From positions 75,899-121,968 of the forward strand of contig JAABYT010000025.1 in assembly GCA_011775625.1 (NCBI GenBank): 46,070 bases of DNA, written 5' to 3'. Positions 35,919-46,070 of this stretch are shown here, one piece after another (position 1 is the first letter of the stretch; every line of letters starts with the position of its first letter). The stretch comes from Gammaproteobacteria bacterium. Its GTDB lineage: Bacteria; Pseudomonadota; Gammaproteobacteria; HK1. A program made the position numbers and the translations under genes. The notes below the pieces were generated by a model that worked only from the letters and a program-made list of their open reading frames with translations, was not told the DNA's origin and did no database searches.

Positions 35919-36974
35919 CTATGAATCCTGTCGTCCAAAAAGATCCGGTTCTTGAGGACTGTCCGCCGACCCTGGCGGTGGTGATAGGCCGAAGTGCTGC
36001 CACGCGTGGCGGGTCGCCATTCGGCCTCGTGGTGTGCGCATCAGATAACCTTGCTGAATGAGATAGGGCTCGAGCACGTCCTCGATGGTGCCGCGCTCCT
36101 CGCCGATGGCGGCGGCGAGATTGTCGATGCCGACGGGCCCGCCGTCGAAACGCTCGATGAGTGCGAGCAGGAGCTTGCGGTCCATCATGTCGAAACCGGC
36201 ATCATCGACCTCGAGCATCTCGAGCGCTTGTTTGGCCACCTCGGCGGTGATCTCCCCGTCGGCCTCGACCTCTGCATAGTCGCGCACCCGTCTCAGGAGC
36301 CGATTTGCAATGCGCGGCGTTCCACGCGACCGGCGTGCAAGCTCCGCAGCGCCGTCGGACGCGAGCGCCACGTTCAGTATGCTTGCCGAGCGCACGAGAA
36401 TGGTGGCGAGATCGTGCTCGTTGTAATACTCCAGGCGTTGCACGATGCCGAAGCGATCGCGAAGCGGCGACGTCAGCAGGCCTGCCTTGGTCGTGGCGCC
36501 GATGAGCGTGAACGGCGGCAGATCCAGTTTGATGGAGCGCGCGGCCGGTCCCTCGCCGATGACGATGTCGAGCTGGCAGTCTTCCATGCCCGGGTAGAGA
36601 ATTTCCTCGACAGCCGGGTTCAGACGGTGAATTTCGTCGATGAACAGCACGTCGCGCGGCTCCAGATTGGTGAGCAGCGCCGCCAGGTCTCCCGAGCGTT
36701 CCAGCACCGGCCCGGAGCTCTGGCGCAGACCCACTCCGAGCTCGTGGGCGACGATGTGAGCGAGCGTCGTCTTTCCGAGCCCCGGCGGACCGAAGATGAG
36801 CAGGTGGTCCATGGCTTCTTTGCGCGCGGCGGCCGCCTTGATGAAGATTTCCATCTGCCGGTGCACGGCGGGTTGGCCGATGTACTCGGCTAGCCGCTTG
36901 GGCCGAATGCTGTGATCCAGGCTGTCTTCCTGGATGCCGGATAGCGGTGTAATCAGGCGCTCTGAATCGATCAT
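35919..36974 (-). CDS. ruvB: Holliday junction branch migration helicase RuvB
   Basis: 351 aa AAA+ ATPase. Walker [13 protein letters not shown], Walker [13 protein letters not shown], sensor [18 protein letters not shown], the Arg finger in [19 protein letters not shown], and a winged helix ([30 protein letters not shown]). Hexameric motor around the RuvA-bound junction. 194 bp from ruvA, with a strong hairpin between. Confidence 0.97.
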   Translation of the reverse strand: MIDSERLITPLSGIQEDSLDHSIRPKRLAEYIGQPAVHRQMEIFIKAAAARKEAMDHLLIFGPPGLGKTTLAHIVAHELGVGLRQSSGPVLERSGDLAALLTNLEPRDVLFIDEIHRLNPAVEEILYPGMEDCQLDIVIGEGPAARSIKLDLPPFTLIGATTKAGLLTSPLRDRFGIVQRLEYYNEHDLATILVRSASILNVALASDGAAELARRSRGTPRIANRLLRRVRDYAEVEADGEITAEVAKQALEMLEVDDAGFDMMDRKLLLALIERFDGGPVGIDNLAAAIGEERGTIEDVLEPYLIQQGYLMRTPRGRMATRHAWQHFGLSPPPGSADSPQEPDLFGRQDS

Positions 36975-37050
36975 GCTATGGCAACCGGGCGGCGCCGAGC
37001 AGGGCCCGCGAATTCGCCCATCAAGCTACCCGCCGATCATGGCGGCAGGG

Positions 37051-37087
37051 CGCCACCGCGCGGCCGAATGCTGCGGCCGTGGTGGCG
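37051..37087. other. Strong hairpin in the ruvA-ruvB gap
   Basis: CGCCACC (37051-37057) pairs with GGTGGCG (37081-37087), with an inner CGGCCG/CGGCCG stem and a short AATGCTG loop. It interrupts the ruvC-ruvA-ruvB series, in a 194-bp gap that has no gene. No T-run follows on the minus strand, so it may act as a processing or attenuation element. Confidence 0.4.
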
Positions 37088-37168
37088 AAACCGTGTCACC
37101 TCGGACTCGGGCGAGATGGTATACCGCAAGGCTTGGGGGGGAAAGCACCGCTTGGCCGTACCTCTTGC

Positions 37169-37774
37169 CTATTTGACCATGGCCTTGAGGGCCAGACGGA
37201 CGATCTCCTCACAGGCCAGGCCCGCGCTGTCGATGGCGGCCACGCGTCGGCTTGCCTCGGGCGGCTTGAGGCCGAGCGCGATGAGCGCGCTGACGGCTTC
37301 CGCCGCCGGATCCATGGCCCTCTCGGTCAAGGTGCCGCCCTGCAACGCCTGTGTACCGCCGTCCGTCGACGATGGCCCGAGGCGATCGCGCATCTCGATC
37401 ACCAGCCGCTCGGCGGTCTTCTTGCCGATGCCGGGCAGCCGCGACAGGCTTGTGGTATCGCCCTCCAGCACGCAGCGCCCGAGAGTGGCCGCATCCATGC
37501 CCGAGAGAATCGCGAGGGCCACCTTGGCGCCGACGCCGTTGACCTTGAGAAGCTGGCGGAACAAATCGCGCTCGGGCCGCGCGGCGAAAGCGAACAGCTG
37601 ATGAGCGTCGTCGCGCACCACCTGGTGCGCAAACAGCACGACCTCGGTGCCGGTGCTCGGCAGCGCAGTGAATGTCGTCATCGGCGCCTGCATCTCGTAG
37701 CCGACGCCGCCGACATCGATGAGCAGCCAAGGCGGATGCTTGTCGCGCAGAACGCCTTTCAGCCATGCGATCAT
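37169..37774 (-). CDS. ruvA: Holliday junction DNA helicase RuvA
   Basis: 201 aa from the ATG at 37774. OB-fold start MIAWLKGVLRDKHPPWLLIDVGGVGYEM; two HhH motifs (LLKVNGVGAKVALAILSG and LPGIGKKTAERLVIEM); C-terminal domain III (AVSALIALGLKPPEASRRV) binds RuvB. Tetramer that holds the four-way junction. Start overlaps the ruvC stop by 4 bp. Confidence 0.97.
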   Translation of the reverse strand: MIAWLKGVLRDKHPPWLLIDVGGVGYEMQAPMTTFTALPSTGTEVVLFAHQVVRDDAHQLFAFAARPERDLFRQLLKVNGVGAKVALAILSGMDAATLGRCVLEGDTTSLSRLPGIGKKTAERLVIEMRDRLGPSSTDGGTQALQGGTLTERAMDPAAEAVSALIALGLKPPEASRRVAAIDSAGLACEEIVRLALKAMVK

Positions 37775-38304
37775 GGAAGGATGCCGGCGCGTGCTGCGCT
37801 CGATTGCATGCGCGCCAGAGTCTCGCTCGTGTGACCGTGACAAATGGCTACGGCGAGCGCGTCGGCGGCGTCGCTGGCCGGAAGCTCGCGAAGGCCGAGC
37901 AGTATTCTGATCATGTGCTGAACCTGATCCTTCGGCGCATGACCGCGGCCGGTCACGGCCTGCTTGACCTGATTGGGAGAGTATTCGTAGAGAGCAAGGC
38001 CTTTGCTGACGCCCGCCATCAGCGCCGCTCCGCGCGCCTGGCCGAGCTTGAGCGCTGAGGCGGCGTTGCGGTGAAAAAATACCTGCTCGACGGCCAGCGC
38101 AGCCGGCCTCTCGCGCTCGACGACGGTGGTGATGCCGTCGAAGATCGCACGCAGACGCGCGCTCAGATCGGCTCCGCGAACGTGAATGCAGCCGCTCGTT
38201 ACGTGGCGGGCACGATTCCTGTGAAAGTCCACGATGCCGTAACCGGTGATCCGTGAGCCCGGATCGATACCGAGAATGCGAACAGATTCGATCGGTCCCG
38301 TCAT
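37771..38304 (-). CDS. ruvC: Crossover junction endodeoxyribonuclease RuvC
   Basis: 177 aa. RNase H fold with four acidic residues: Asp of ILGIDPGSRITGYG, Glu of ALAVEQVFF, Asp of HAPKDQVQHMI and Asp of SDAADALAVAICH. Cuts Holliday junctions. 18 bp after yebC, so yebC-ruvC-ruvA look like one transcript. Confidence 0.97.
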   Translation of the reverse strand: MTGPIESVRILGIDPGSRITGYGIVDFHRNRARHVTSGCIHVRGADLSARLRAIFDGITTVVERERPAALAVEQVFFHRNAASALKLGQARGAALMAGVSKGLALYEYSPNQVKQAVTGRGHAPKDQVQHMIRILLGLRELPASDAADALAVAICHGHTSETLARMQSSAARAGILP

Positions 38305-38322
38305 GCGCGCCGTTGCATCTGC

Positions 38323-39069
38323 TCAGGCAATACGCTCGAGAATCTCGTCCGAGATGTCCGCATTCGAATATACCTGCTGCACGTCATCCTGATCCTCGAG
38401 CATCTCGAGAAGTTTGACCATGTGCTGCGCGTCCTCCTCGGACAGACTGACGCTCGTTGAAGGGCGCATGGTTACCTCGGCCTGCTCCGGCTCGAGCTTC
38501 ATGGCCCGCATGGCATCGCGCACGTCGGTGAAGTTATCGGCGTCTGTCAGAACGTCGATGCTGCCGTCCTCGTTGCTGACGACGTCATTGGCGCCGGCCT
38601 CGAGCGCAGCCTCCATGATGCGATCCTCGTCACTGCCCACCGGATAGCTGATCTGCCCGAGCTTGGTGAACAGGTACGAAACCGAGCCATCGGTGCCGAG
38701 ATTGCCGCCGCATTTCGTGAACGCGTGACGCACCTCGGCCACGGTGCGGTTACGGTTATCCGTCATACACTCGACCATGACCGCTGCGCCGCCGGGGCCG
38801 TAGCCCTCGTAGCGGATCTCCTCGATGTTCTCCGCGCTCTGATCGCCGCTCGCCCGCTTTATAGCGCGCTCGATGGTGTCCTTGGGAACATTTCCGGAGA
38901 GCGCCTTGTCCATGGCGAGGCGAAGGCGGGAGTTGGAGATAGGATCGCCTCCTCCGAGGCGGGCCGCGACGCTTATCTCGCGGATCAGCTTGGTGAACAG
39001 CTTGCCGCGTTTCGCATCTTGGGCGCCCTTGCGGTGCTGAATGTTAGCCCACTTGCTGTGACCGGCCAT
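38323..39069 (-). CDS. yebC: YebC/PmpR family transcriptional regulator or translation factor
   Basis: 248 aa. Starts [32 protein letters not shown], the conserved start, and has [37 protein letters not shown]. Recent work on relatives links YebC to ribosome stalling at Pro-rich sites as well as to DNA binding. The usual yebC-ruvC order is kept. The leader has palindromes and no Shine-Dalgarno sequence (see findings). Confidence 0.96.
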   Translation of the reverse strand: MAGHSKWANIQHRKGAQDAKRGKLFTKLIREISVAARLGGGDPISNSRLRLAMDKALSGNVPKDTIERAIKRASGDQSAENIEEIRYEGYGPGGAAVMVECMTDNRNRTVAEVRHAFTKCGGNLGTDGSVSYLFTKLGQISYPVGSDEDRIMEAALEAGANDVVSNEDGSIDVLTDADNFTDVRDAMRAMKLEPEQAEVTMRPSTSVSLSEEDAQHMVKLLEMLEDQDDVQQVYSNADISDEILERIA

Positions 39070-39106
39070 CGAGTTGCTCGTTCAGCGTATGCGCTGAATT
39101 CTAGCA
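39070..39106 (-). promoter_or_regulatory. yebC promoter with palindromes over the transcription start
   Basis: On the minus strand an extended -10 box TGCTAGAAT (39106-39098) runs directly into TTCAGCG-CATA-CGCTGAA (39098-39081), a perfect 7-bp inverted repeat, and then CGAG-CAA-CTCG (39080-39070), touching the ATG. The -35 region is weak. Symmetry at the start site suggests an operator or a 5' stem-loop. Confidence 0.5.
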
Positions 39107-39170
39107 CGGCTGTCGAGCGTGAAGCCTTCTTGCGCAAGCCAGCACATCAGCTTCGCGGGATCGGCCCGGG

Positions 39171-39833
39171 CTATTCGCGAGTCGCCGGCTCCGGAAAGCG
39201 TCCCGTCTTGAAATAGGCGCACGCGTAACGGGCTACGCGCGGCGAAATCAGCATACTGGAGTGCGCCTCCGGTAAAATCACGCGTCGGTAGCGCGGACCG
39301 AGATCGGTTTCCGCGAGCGCGACGACGCCGTCATTCGGCCCCGGCAGTCCCCCTAAGATACGCCCAGCGCCGATTGACCTGTTACCGGCAATCGTCGCCA
39401 CCTCGCGGCCCTCGGGCCAAGGGGGCAAATCGCCGTCGAGGCCGTGGCGAAGGCTCTTGCCGATGGCCCACGCGAGCGCGCGATTCGCAGCGAGGCGCCT
39501 GGCCACGCAAGAGCCCAGATGCGGCGTGCCCAGCGCCAGCACGCGGCCGGGGCGCTGCCAGGACCAGTGCGCGAGCATCGTTCGCACTACCAGGCCGCCG
39601 AGGCTGTGACAGAGGAAGTGCACCGTCGGCGTGTCGATCTCCTGCACAAAACGCGCCAGTCGAGCGGCGTTCTCGGGAACGCTGCTGGTAAGCGACGGAT
39701 AGGTGAACTGGCGAGCGGGAAGGCCGCAGGCGCGCATCCAGCGGTACATGGGCAGCATGGCGAGGCTGTGCAGGTACAGACCGTGGACGAGTACGACGAT
39801 CTCGGAATAACGACTGGCCGTGCTTGACACCAT
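39171..39833 (-). CDS. Alpha/beta hydrolase, lipase-like
   Basis: 220 aa. VVLVHGLYLHSLAML is the oxyanion strand; the nucleophile elbow reads HFLCHSLGGLVVRTML; GTPHLGSCVAR follows as in PGAP1/lipase-type esterases. Probable acid in GPNDGVVAL and His in PEAHSSML. No signal peptide. Cytoplasmic esterase or lipase of unknown substrate; divergent from def. Confidence 0.85.
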   Translation of the reverse strand: MVSSTASRYSEIVVLVHGLYLHSLAMLPMYRWMRACGLPARQFTYPSLTSSVPENAARLARFVQEIDTPTVHFLCHSLGGLVVRTMLAHWSWQRPGRVLALGTPHLGSCVARRLAANRALAWAIGKSLRHGLDGDLPPWPEGREVATIAGNRSIGAGRILGGLPGPNDGVVALAETDLGPRYRRVILPEAHSSMLISPRVARYACAYFKTGRFPEPATRE

Positions 39834-39891
39834 CGGTTCGCGACGGTAAGTGCTTGCCCTCAGTCAGTCAATCAATGAGGGACCAAATCCC

Positions 39892-40437
39892 ATGGCCGTT
39901 CAGCCAGTGCTGCGAATGGGCGACCCGGAGCTCAACCGCGTATCCGAGCCGGTAACCCGTTTCGGCGACGCCGTTCTCGGAGCCCTGATCCGCGATATGT
40001 GGGAGACCATGGCTGCACGCGGCGGCCTCGGCATCGCCGCGCCACAGATCGGCGTGCCCTTGCGGGTCGTCGTGTTCGAGGCGCAGGCGAGCCCGCGCTA
40101 CCCCGAGAGCCCGCCGGTGCCCCGGACGGTTCTCGTCAATCCCGAGATCGAGTGCCTCGACGCCGAGATGGTGGATGGCTGGGAAGGTTGTCTGAGTGTC
40201 CCCGGATTACGCGGCGTGGTGCCCCGCTACCGGCGTATCCGCTACAGTGGGTTCGATGCCGACGGCCGTCGCTTCGAGCGCGAGGCCGAAGATTTTCACG
40301 CCCGGGTCGTCCAGCACGAATGCGATCATCTCGACGGTATTCTCTACCCGCAGCGCATGCGCGATCTCTCCACTCTCGGCTTCGAGGAGGAGCTCAGCCT
40401 CGCCGGACGCTTCGGCGAGATCCCCTGCGAGGTTTGA
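39892..40437 (+). CDS. def: Peptide deformylase
   Basis: 181 aa from the ATG at 39892. All three motifs are present: [10 protein letters not shown] (45-54), EGCLS (98-102, metal Cys) and HECDH (142-146, metal His pair and catalytic Glu). Removes the formyl group from nascent proteins. The usual fmt partner is not adjacent, so this may be a second deformylase. Spaced 11 bp before the NTF2-like gene. Confidence 0.95.
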   Translation: MAVQPVLRMGDPELNRVSEPVTRFGDAVLGALIRDMWETMAARGGLGIAAPQIGVPLRVVVFEAQASPRYPESPPVPRTVLVNPEIECLDAEMVDGWEGCLSVPGLRGVVPRYRRIRYSGFDADGRRFEREAEDFHARVVQHECDHLDGILYPQRMRDLSTLGFEEELSLAGRFGEIPCEV

Positions 40438-40448
40438 GCGGTGACGCG

Positions 40449-40880
40449 ATGACGAGTGATACCTGGTACGCGACGCCGAGTGACGCCGAGGAAGCGTTCT
40501 ACAGAGCCTTCGAGCGCGCCGACCTCGAAGACATGATGAAGGTGTGGGCGGACGACGATGCCATCATCTGCATACACCCCATGGGGCAACGGCTCGAGGG
40601 GCGCCAGGCCGTTTGGCAGAGCTGGAGGCAGCTATTCGCTGGCGGCGCGCGCATGCGCTTCGAGGTGAGCGAGATCGCGCGCACCGTCAATGGCGACCTG
40701 GCGGTGCATTGCGTGTACGAAAAGATTAGTCACGGTCCGCGCCTCGCCGAGCGCTCGCTGGTGCTTGCGACCAACGTCTACAAGGAGACCGAGCGGGGCT
40801 GGCGCCTCGTTCTGCACCATGCATCACCCGCCGGGGCGATGCCGTCAGGCAGTCAGGAGCCGGATACGACGCTGCACTGA
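40449..40880 (+). CDS. SnoaL/NTF2-like (DUF4440-type) protein
   Basis: 143 aa. The cone-shaped fold is suggested by EEAFYRAFERADLEDMMKVWADDDAIICIHPMGQRLEGRQAVWQSW, then DLAVHCVYEK and TNVYKETERGWRLVLHHASP, the pattern of the SnoaL_3 family. No catalytic assignment is possible. It is likely co-transcribed with def; convergent with aspS (10 bp). Confidence 0.85.
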   Translation: MTSDTWYATPSDAEEAFYRAFERADLEDMMKVWADDDAIICIHPMGQRLEGRQAVWQSWRQLFAGGARMRFEVSEIARTVNGDLAVHCVYEKISHGPRLAERSLVLATNVYKETERGWRLVLHHASPAGAMPSGSQEPDTTLH

Positions 40881-40890
40881 GTGGGCGCGC

Positions 40891-42666
<1,776 letters not shown>

Positions 42667-42694
42667 CGGAAGTGTCCGCTGGGAAAGAGCCGGG

Positions 42695-42723
42695 ATGGTA
42701 AGGTTTCACCACCGGGCTGGCAA
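42695..42723 (-). promoter_or_regulatory. Sigma70-type promoter for aspS
   Basis: Minus strand TTGCCA (42723-42718), 17-nt spacer, TACCAT (42700-42695): five of six and four of six consensus bases. It lies 29 bp upstream of the aspS ATG and downstream of the FmdB gene, so aspS need not depend on the upstream promoter. Confidence 0.45.
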
Positions 42724-42757
42724 CAAGGCTGCCGCCGGTGCACGCGGCCCTCGGGCC

Positions 42758-43123
42758 CTAGCCGGTGGCCTTGGTGTCGCCGCCGCTGGATTTCTTGCTC
42801 GGCGTCTCGCCGCTCTTGCTGCTCTTGTCCGAGCTCTTGTCAGCGCTCTTGTCAGCGCTCTTATCAGAGTCGGCCTTGGCGCCGTCGCCCTTGGAGGCAG
42901 CGGCCGGTTGCTCGTCCTTGGCACCCGGCTTCTTCTTGCCCTTGTCGCGGAAATCCGTGACGTACCAGCCGTCGCCCTTGAGATGGAAGGCGGCTGCAGA
43001 GACAAGCCGCTTCAGCTTGAGCGCGCCGCACCCCGGGCACTTGCGCTTCGGCGAGTCGCTGAACTTCTGGATGAACTCGTGCCTGTCCCCGCAGGCTCCG
43101 CATTCGTACTCGTAGATGGGCAT
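42758..43123 (-). CDS. FmdB-type zinc ribbon protein
   Basis: 121 aa from the ATG at 43123. MPIYEYECGACG begins the ribbon; Cys8, Cys11, Cys29 and Cys32 are the likely zinc ligands. Then KLKRLVSAAAFHLKGDGWYVTDF, as in the CxxC_CxxC_SSSS family. The tail (about 65-121) is low-complexity and charged with repeated KSADK/KSSDK units. Such genes often precede aspS in proteobacteria. Function unknown. Confidence 0.9.
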   Translation of the reverse strand: MPIYEYECGACGDRHEFIQKFSDSPKRKCPGCGALKLKRLVSAAAFHLKGDGWYVTDFRDKGKKKPGAKDEQPAAASKGDGAKADSDKSADKSADKSSDKSSKSGETPSKKSSGGDTKATG

Positions 43124-43232
43124 GGTCAATCGCGCACCGGTTGGCCACGGAACGGCGGGATCCTGGGGGCGGCTCCCGCAAATTTCAAGTGTCCCCGGCC
43201 GGGCCTGCGCGGCATTCTGCGAATCGGCGCCG

Positions 43233-44018
43233 CTAGTGACGCGTGCGCAGGCTGTCGGTGTCGCCGTCGACGGCAATGGCCTGTCCGGTGATTTGCCGCC
43301 CCATGGGGCTGCACAGGAACAGCGCTTCGCGGGCCACCGACTCGGGCTGGATGAACTCTTTCAAGGCATTCTGGTTGAGCGCGCTCTGACGGACAGTCTC
43401 GACGGGCAGGCCCCTTGCCGCGGCGTCCGCGGCGATGACCCGGTCGATGCGCGGTCCGGCGACCGCGCCGGGGCAGATGGCGTTGACGCGGATGCCGAAC
43501 TCGCCGAGCTCCATGGAGAGCGATTTGGTGAAGCCCACCACGGCCCACTTCGAGGCGGCGTAGGGTGTGCGCAGCGGAAATCCCATGATGCCTGCCGTGG
43601 AGGAGATGTTGATGATAGAGCCGCCGCCCGCGTCTTTGAGAAGCGGCACGGCGCGCCGGGCGCAGTAGAACTGGCCGTTGATGTTGATGGCGAGGGTGCG
43701 CTCCCAGTCCTGCGGACTGATGTCCTCGATCCGGCCCGTGGGTCCGGCAATGCCGGCATTGTTGATGAGCACGTCGAGTCCGCCGAGCCAGGCCATCGCC
43801 TGCTCGAAGCATGCGTCGACGTCCTCGACCGAGGACACGTCGGCACGGGTGACGCGAGCGTCGGGGAAAGCCTGCGCAAATGCGTCCAGGGCGGATTCGT
43901 CCACGTCGCAGACGTGCACGCGGGCGCCCTCTTCCAGGAATGCCTCTGCGATGGCGCGACCGATTCCCGCCGCGCCCGCCGTGATCATGACCCGCAGGCC
44001 CTCCACCGATAGGTGCAT
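43233..44018 (-). CDS. SDR family NAD(P)-dependent oxidoreductase
   Basis: 261 aa classical short-chain dehydrogenase. Cofactor motif [13 protein letters not shown] (about 12-24), Asp of CDVDES suggesting NAD, NNAG motif, catalytic Ser in [10 protein letters not shown] and YAASK. The C terminus [17 protein letters not shown] is typical. Divergent from the BKACE/carnitine-type pair 176 bp away, so it may take part in the same pathway, for instance reducing acetoacetate or a keto acid; this is context inference. Confidence 0.88.
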   Translation of the reverse strand: MHLSVEGLRVMITAGAAGIGRAIAEAFLEEGARVHVCDVDESALDAFAQAFPDARVTRADVSSVEDVDACFEQAMAWLGGLDVLINNAGIAGPTGRIEDISPQDWERTLAININGQFYCARRAVPLLKDAGGGSIINISSTAGIMGFPLRTPYAASKWAVVGFTKSLSMELGEFGIRVNAICPGAVAGPRIDRVIAADAAARGLPVETVRQSALNQNALKEFIQPESVAREALFLCSPMGRQITGQAIAVDGDTDSLRTRH

Positions 44019-44108
44019 GTCGAATGTCTCCAGTGCCGGCCCGCGCGCGTCTCTCCCGGGGGCCCGTGGTAGGCGATGTTAAGCGCGCCAACGGCGTGCC
44101 GCCAGCGC

Positions 44109-44124
44109 TGCCGGCCTTCCGGCA
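44109..44124. promoter_or_regulatory. Palindrome in the SDR-BKACE divergent region
   Basis: TGCCGG-CCTT-CCGGCA is a perfect 6-bp inverted repeat in the 176-bp gap between divergent genes. It could be a regulator site shared by both. No strong promoter boxes or known binding-site consensus are recognised there. Confidence 0.35.
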
Positions 44125-44194
44125 TCCCGGTGAGGCTTGCCAGCATTGCTCCATTCGGCGCAAAGTCGACCTCGACGCGAGCAGGAGCCGAACG

Positions 44195-45088
44195 ATGAAC
44201 TTCGAGGTTTTCATCAGCTGTGCAGTCACCGGCGCCGGTGACACCGTGGGCAAGCATCCGGCGATTCCGGTGACGCCGAAGCAGATCGCTGATGCCGCCC
44301 TGGAGGCGGCCCGGGCCGGCGCCGCCATCGCCCACTGTCACGTGCGCGATCCGGAGAGCGGGGCCGGTTCCCGGGATCCTGCCCTTTACCGGGAGGTGGT
44401 CGAGCGCATTCGGGACTCGGATACCGACGTTATCATCAACCTCACCTCCGGCATGGGCGGCGATCTCGCCATCGGCCACGGCGAGTCGCCCATGGAGTTC
44501 GGCAACGACACCGATCTGGTCGGCCCCATGACCCGTCTCGTGCACGTCGAGGAGCTTCTTCCCGACATCTGCTCCCTCGACTGCGGCACGCTCAACTTCG
44601 GTGACGGCAACATGACCTACATCTCGACACCGGACATGCTGCGTGTCGGCGCGAAGCGGATTCAGTCGCTGGGGGTGAAGCCCGAGCTCGAATGCTTCGA
44701 CACCGGCCACCTGTGGTTTGCAAAGCAGCTGATCGCGGAAGGTCTCGTCGACTCGCCGCCGCTGTTTCAGCTCTGTCACGGTATACCCTGGGGCGCGCCC
44801 GCGGACACCACCACCATGAAGGCGATGGTGGACAACCTCCCCGACGATGCCGTATGGGCGGGTTTCGGCATCGGCCGCATGCAAATGCCCATGGTCGCGC
44901 AGACGGTGCTGCTCGGCGGTCACGTGCGTGTCGGACTGGAGGACAACCTGTATCTCGAGAAAGGAGTCTTCGCGAGCAACGCTCAGCTCGTGGAGCGCGC
45001 TGCCACCATCGTCACCCTCATGGGTGCGAGGGTGCTCGGCCCTGACGAGGCGCGCGCGAGGCTCGGTCTCGAGAAGCGCGCGTCGTAG
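44195..45088 (+). CDS. BKACE family enzyme, probable 3-dehydrocarnitine cleavage enzyme
   Basis: 297 aa from the ATG at 44195 with AGGAG upstream. TIM-barrel beta-keto acid cleavage enzyme: zinc ligands His47 and His49 in [11 protein letters not shown], then [31 protein letters not shown] and [13 protein letters not shown]. BKACEs react a beta-keto acid with acetyl-CoA to give acetoacetate and a new acyl-CoA. The gene 30 bp downstream resembles L-carnitine dehydrogenase, which makes 3-dehydrocarnitine, so CdhC-like cleavage to betainyl-CoA is the best guess. Confidence 0.9.
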   Translation: MNFEVFISCAVTGAGDTVGKHPAIPVTPKQIADAALEAARAGAAIAHCHVRDPESGAGSRDPALYREVVERIRDSDTDVIINLTSGMGGDLAIGHGESPMEFGNDTDLVGPMTRLVHVEELLPDICSLDCGTLNFGDGNMTYISTPDMLRVGAKRIQSLGVKPELECFDTGHLWFAKQLIAEGLVDSPPLFQLCHGIPWGAPADTTTMKAMVDNLPDDAVWAGFGIGRMQMPMVAQTVLLGGHVRVGLEDNLYLEKGVFASNAQLVERAATIVTLMGARVLGPDEARARLGLEKRAS

Positions 45089-45118
45089 GCGTGTGCGCGA
45101 AAGGCGGGTCGAGAGCAC

Positions 45119-46070
45119 ATGCGTGAGGTAGGCTGCTTCGGTGTCGTCGGCGCCGGCGTCATCGGAGCCGGATGGGCGGCCCGCGCGCTGGCCCGTGGCC
45201 TCGACGTCGTCGCCTGGGATCCTGCGAGCGGTGCCGAAAGCCGGCTGCGCGCGAGAATCGACAGCGCATGGCCGGTGCTCACCAAGCTCGGGCTCGCAGC
45301 CGGGGCCGATGGCGCACGTCTCGCGTTCACCGATGATCTCGAAGCGCTCTGTGAGCACGCCGACTTCATTCAGGAGAGCGCGCCCGAGAACGAGGATCTC
45401 AAGCGCGAGCTGCTGTCGCGGATCACCGCCGCCGTTCCGAGCGACGTTCTCGTCGCATCCAGCTCTTCGGGCCTGTTGCCGACGCGCATTCAGCGCGACA
45501 GCCGGCACCCGGAGCGCGTGCTCATCGGCCACCCGTTCAATCCCGTCTACATCCTGCCGCTGGTGGAGGTCTTGGGCGGCGAGCGCACCGATGCCGAGCA
45601 TGTGCAAAACGCCATGGCCTTCTATCGCGGTCTCGGCATGTACCCGCTGCACGTCAGGAACGAGATCGAAGGCTACATCTCCGACCGTCTGCAGGAGGCG
45701 CTGTGGCGCGAAGCGCTGCACATGGTGGCGGACGGCGTCGCCACCACCGGCGAGATCGACGACGCGGTCATCTACGGGCCGGGACTGCGCTGGGCGTTCA
45801 TGGGAACATGTCTGACGTTTCATCTGGCCGGCGGCGAGGCCGGGATGCGGCACATGCTCGCGCAGTTCGGTCCGGCGTTGAAGCTTCCCTGGACGAAGCT
45901 CGAGGCGCCGGAGCTCACCGACTCGCTCATCGAGCGCATGGTGGAGGGCACCAGGGGTCAGGCCGGCGACCGCAGCATCGCCGATCTGGAGCGCGTTCGC
46001 GACGAGTGCCTCATCGGCATCATGCGCACACTCAGACCTTTCGGCATCGGCGCAGGCAACGTGATCGCCG
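45119..46070 (+). CDS. lcdH: L-carnitine dehydrogenase-like 3-hydroxyacyl-CoA dehydrogenase family protein, partial
   Basis: 317 codons in the window, open to the right edge. The ATG at 45119 leads into the Rossmann motif [13 protein letters not shown]; then [25 protein letters not shown], and the catalytic-His region [16 protein letters not shown]. The C-terminal domain has [42 protein letters not shown], characteristic of L-carnitine 3-dehydrogenases (NAD-dependent, carnitine to 3-dehydrocarnitine). In Pseudomonas the next genes are a thioesterase and the BKACE partner; here the BKACE lies 30 bp upstream. The end is missing. Confidence 0.87.
   Translation, partial: MREVGCFGVVGAGVIGAGWAARALARGLDVVAWDPASGAESRLRARIDSAWPVLTKLGLAAGADGARLAFTDDLEALCEHADFIQESAPENEDLKRELLSRITAAVPSDVLVASSSSGLLPTRIQRDSRHPERVLIGHPFNPVYILPLVEVLGGERTDAEHVQNAMAFYRGLGMYPLHVRNEIEGYISDRLQEALWREALHMVADGVATTGEIDDAVIYGPGLRWAFMGTCLTFHLAGGEAGMRHMLAQFGPALKLPWTKLEAPELTDSLIERMVEGTRGQAGDRSIADLERVRDECLIGIMRTLRPFGIGAGNVIA

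Noticed and set aside
42821-42870. Short repeats in the FmdB-type gene considered as a regulatory repeat
   Set aside because: They only encode the KSADK/KSSDK low-complexity tail.
43985-45853. A 622-codon open frame on the minus strand, opposite the BKACE and carnitine dehydrogenase-like genes
   Set aside because: It mirrors two well-supported genes in antisense, a common effect of high third-position GC; its translation has no recognisable domain.

Overview
This is a GC-rich, gene-dense chromosomal window (57 protein-coding genes supported, no intergenic gap above about 260 bp, no tRNA, rRNA, CRISPR, insertion sequence or phage gene seen). The gene content and order are those of a free-living gammaproteobacterium: the tol-pal cluster preceded by ybgC and ruvCAB-yebC, and the kdsD-kdsC-lptCAB-rpoN-hpf-ptsN-rapZ block, are classic gammaproteobacterial synteny. 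Protein sequences are closest in feel to Pseudomonas/Escherichia homologues. The amgK-murU pair, an IalB-like protein and a carnitine-type locus suggest an environmental, probably uncultured lineage; I cannot name the genus.

Layout. 1-1.95 kb: 3' end of a beta-keto acid cleavage enzyme (BKACE), then an EmrA/HlyD membrane fusion protein under a MarR regulator whose promoter, operator and start codon nearly coincide. 2.07-7.85 kb (minus strand): sthA, dtd, typA, a DUF924 gene, nfeD and qmcA, packed with short gaps or ATGA overlaps. 8.0-16.85 kb: a mixed region with a conserved hypothetical, a single PqiA-domain protein, pcm, an MFS transporter, a 2OG-Fe(II) oxygenase, a small lipoprotein, an IalB-like secreted protein, an enol-lactonase-like hydrolase, an unknown ORF, hslO, a methyltransferase-like protein and a bactofilin. 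17.1-19 kb: a glutaredoxin-like / alkyltransferase-like / HAD phosphatase operon with a good sigma70 promoter, then a ComEA-like helix-hairpin-helix protein. 19.1-20.8 kb: murU-amgK, peptidoglycan recycling that bypasses MurA. 20.96-28.9 kb: yrbG-kdsD-kdsC-lptC-lptA-lptB-rpoN-hpf-ptsN-rapZ. 28.9-39.1 kb (minus): an AI-2E/PerM permease, cpoB-pal-tolB-tolA-tolR-tolQ-ybgC, ruvB, ruvA, ruvC, yebC. 39.2-43.1 kb: an alpha/beta hydrolase, def, an NTF2-like protein, aspS and an FmdB-type zinc ribbon. 43.2-46.07 kb: an SDR dehydrogenase divergent from a second BKACE and an L-carnitine-dehydrogenase-like gene that runs off the end.

How they fit together. Most of the window serves the cell envelope: Kdo synthesis and LPS transport, Tol-Pal outer-membrane constriction, MurNAc salvage, a bactofilin scaffold and the QmcA/NfeD membrane pair. 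The right edge looks like carnitine catabolism (carnitine to 3-dehydrocarnitine, then BKACE cleavage to betainyl-CoA and acetoacetate). I see no clearly novel multi-gene system. The points most worth a second look are small-scale: a probably leaderless marR transcript with an overlapping operator, two palindromes in the yebC leader, an orphan EmrA, a degenerate methyltransferase beside a bactofilin, a glutaredoxin-ATL-HAD operon, and the BKACE/carnitine locus.
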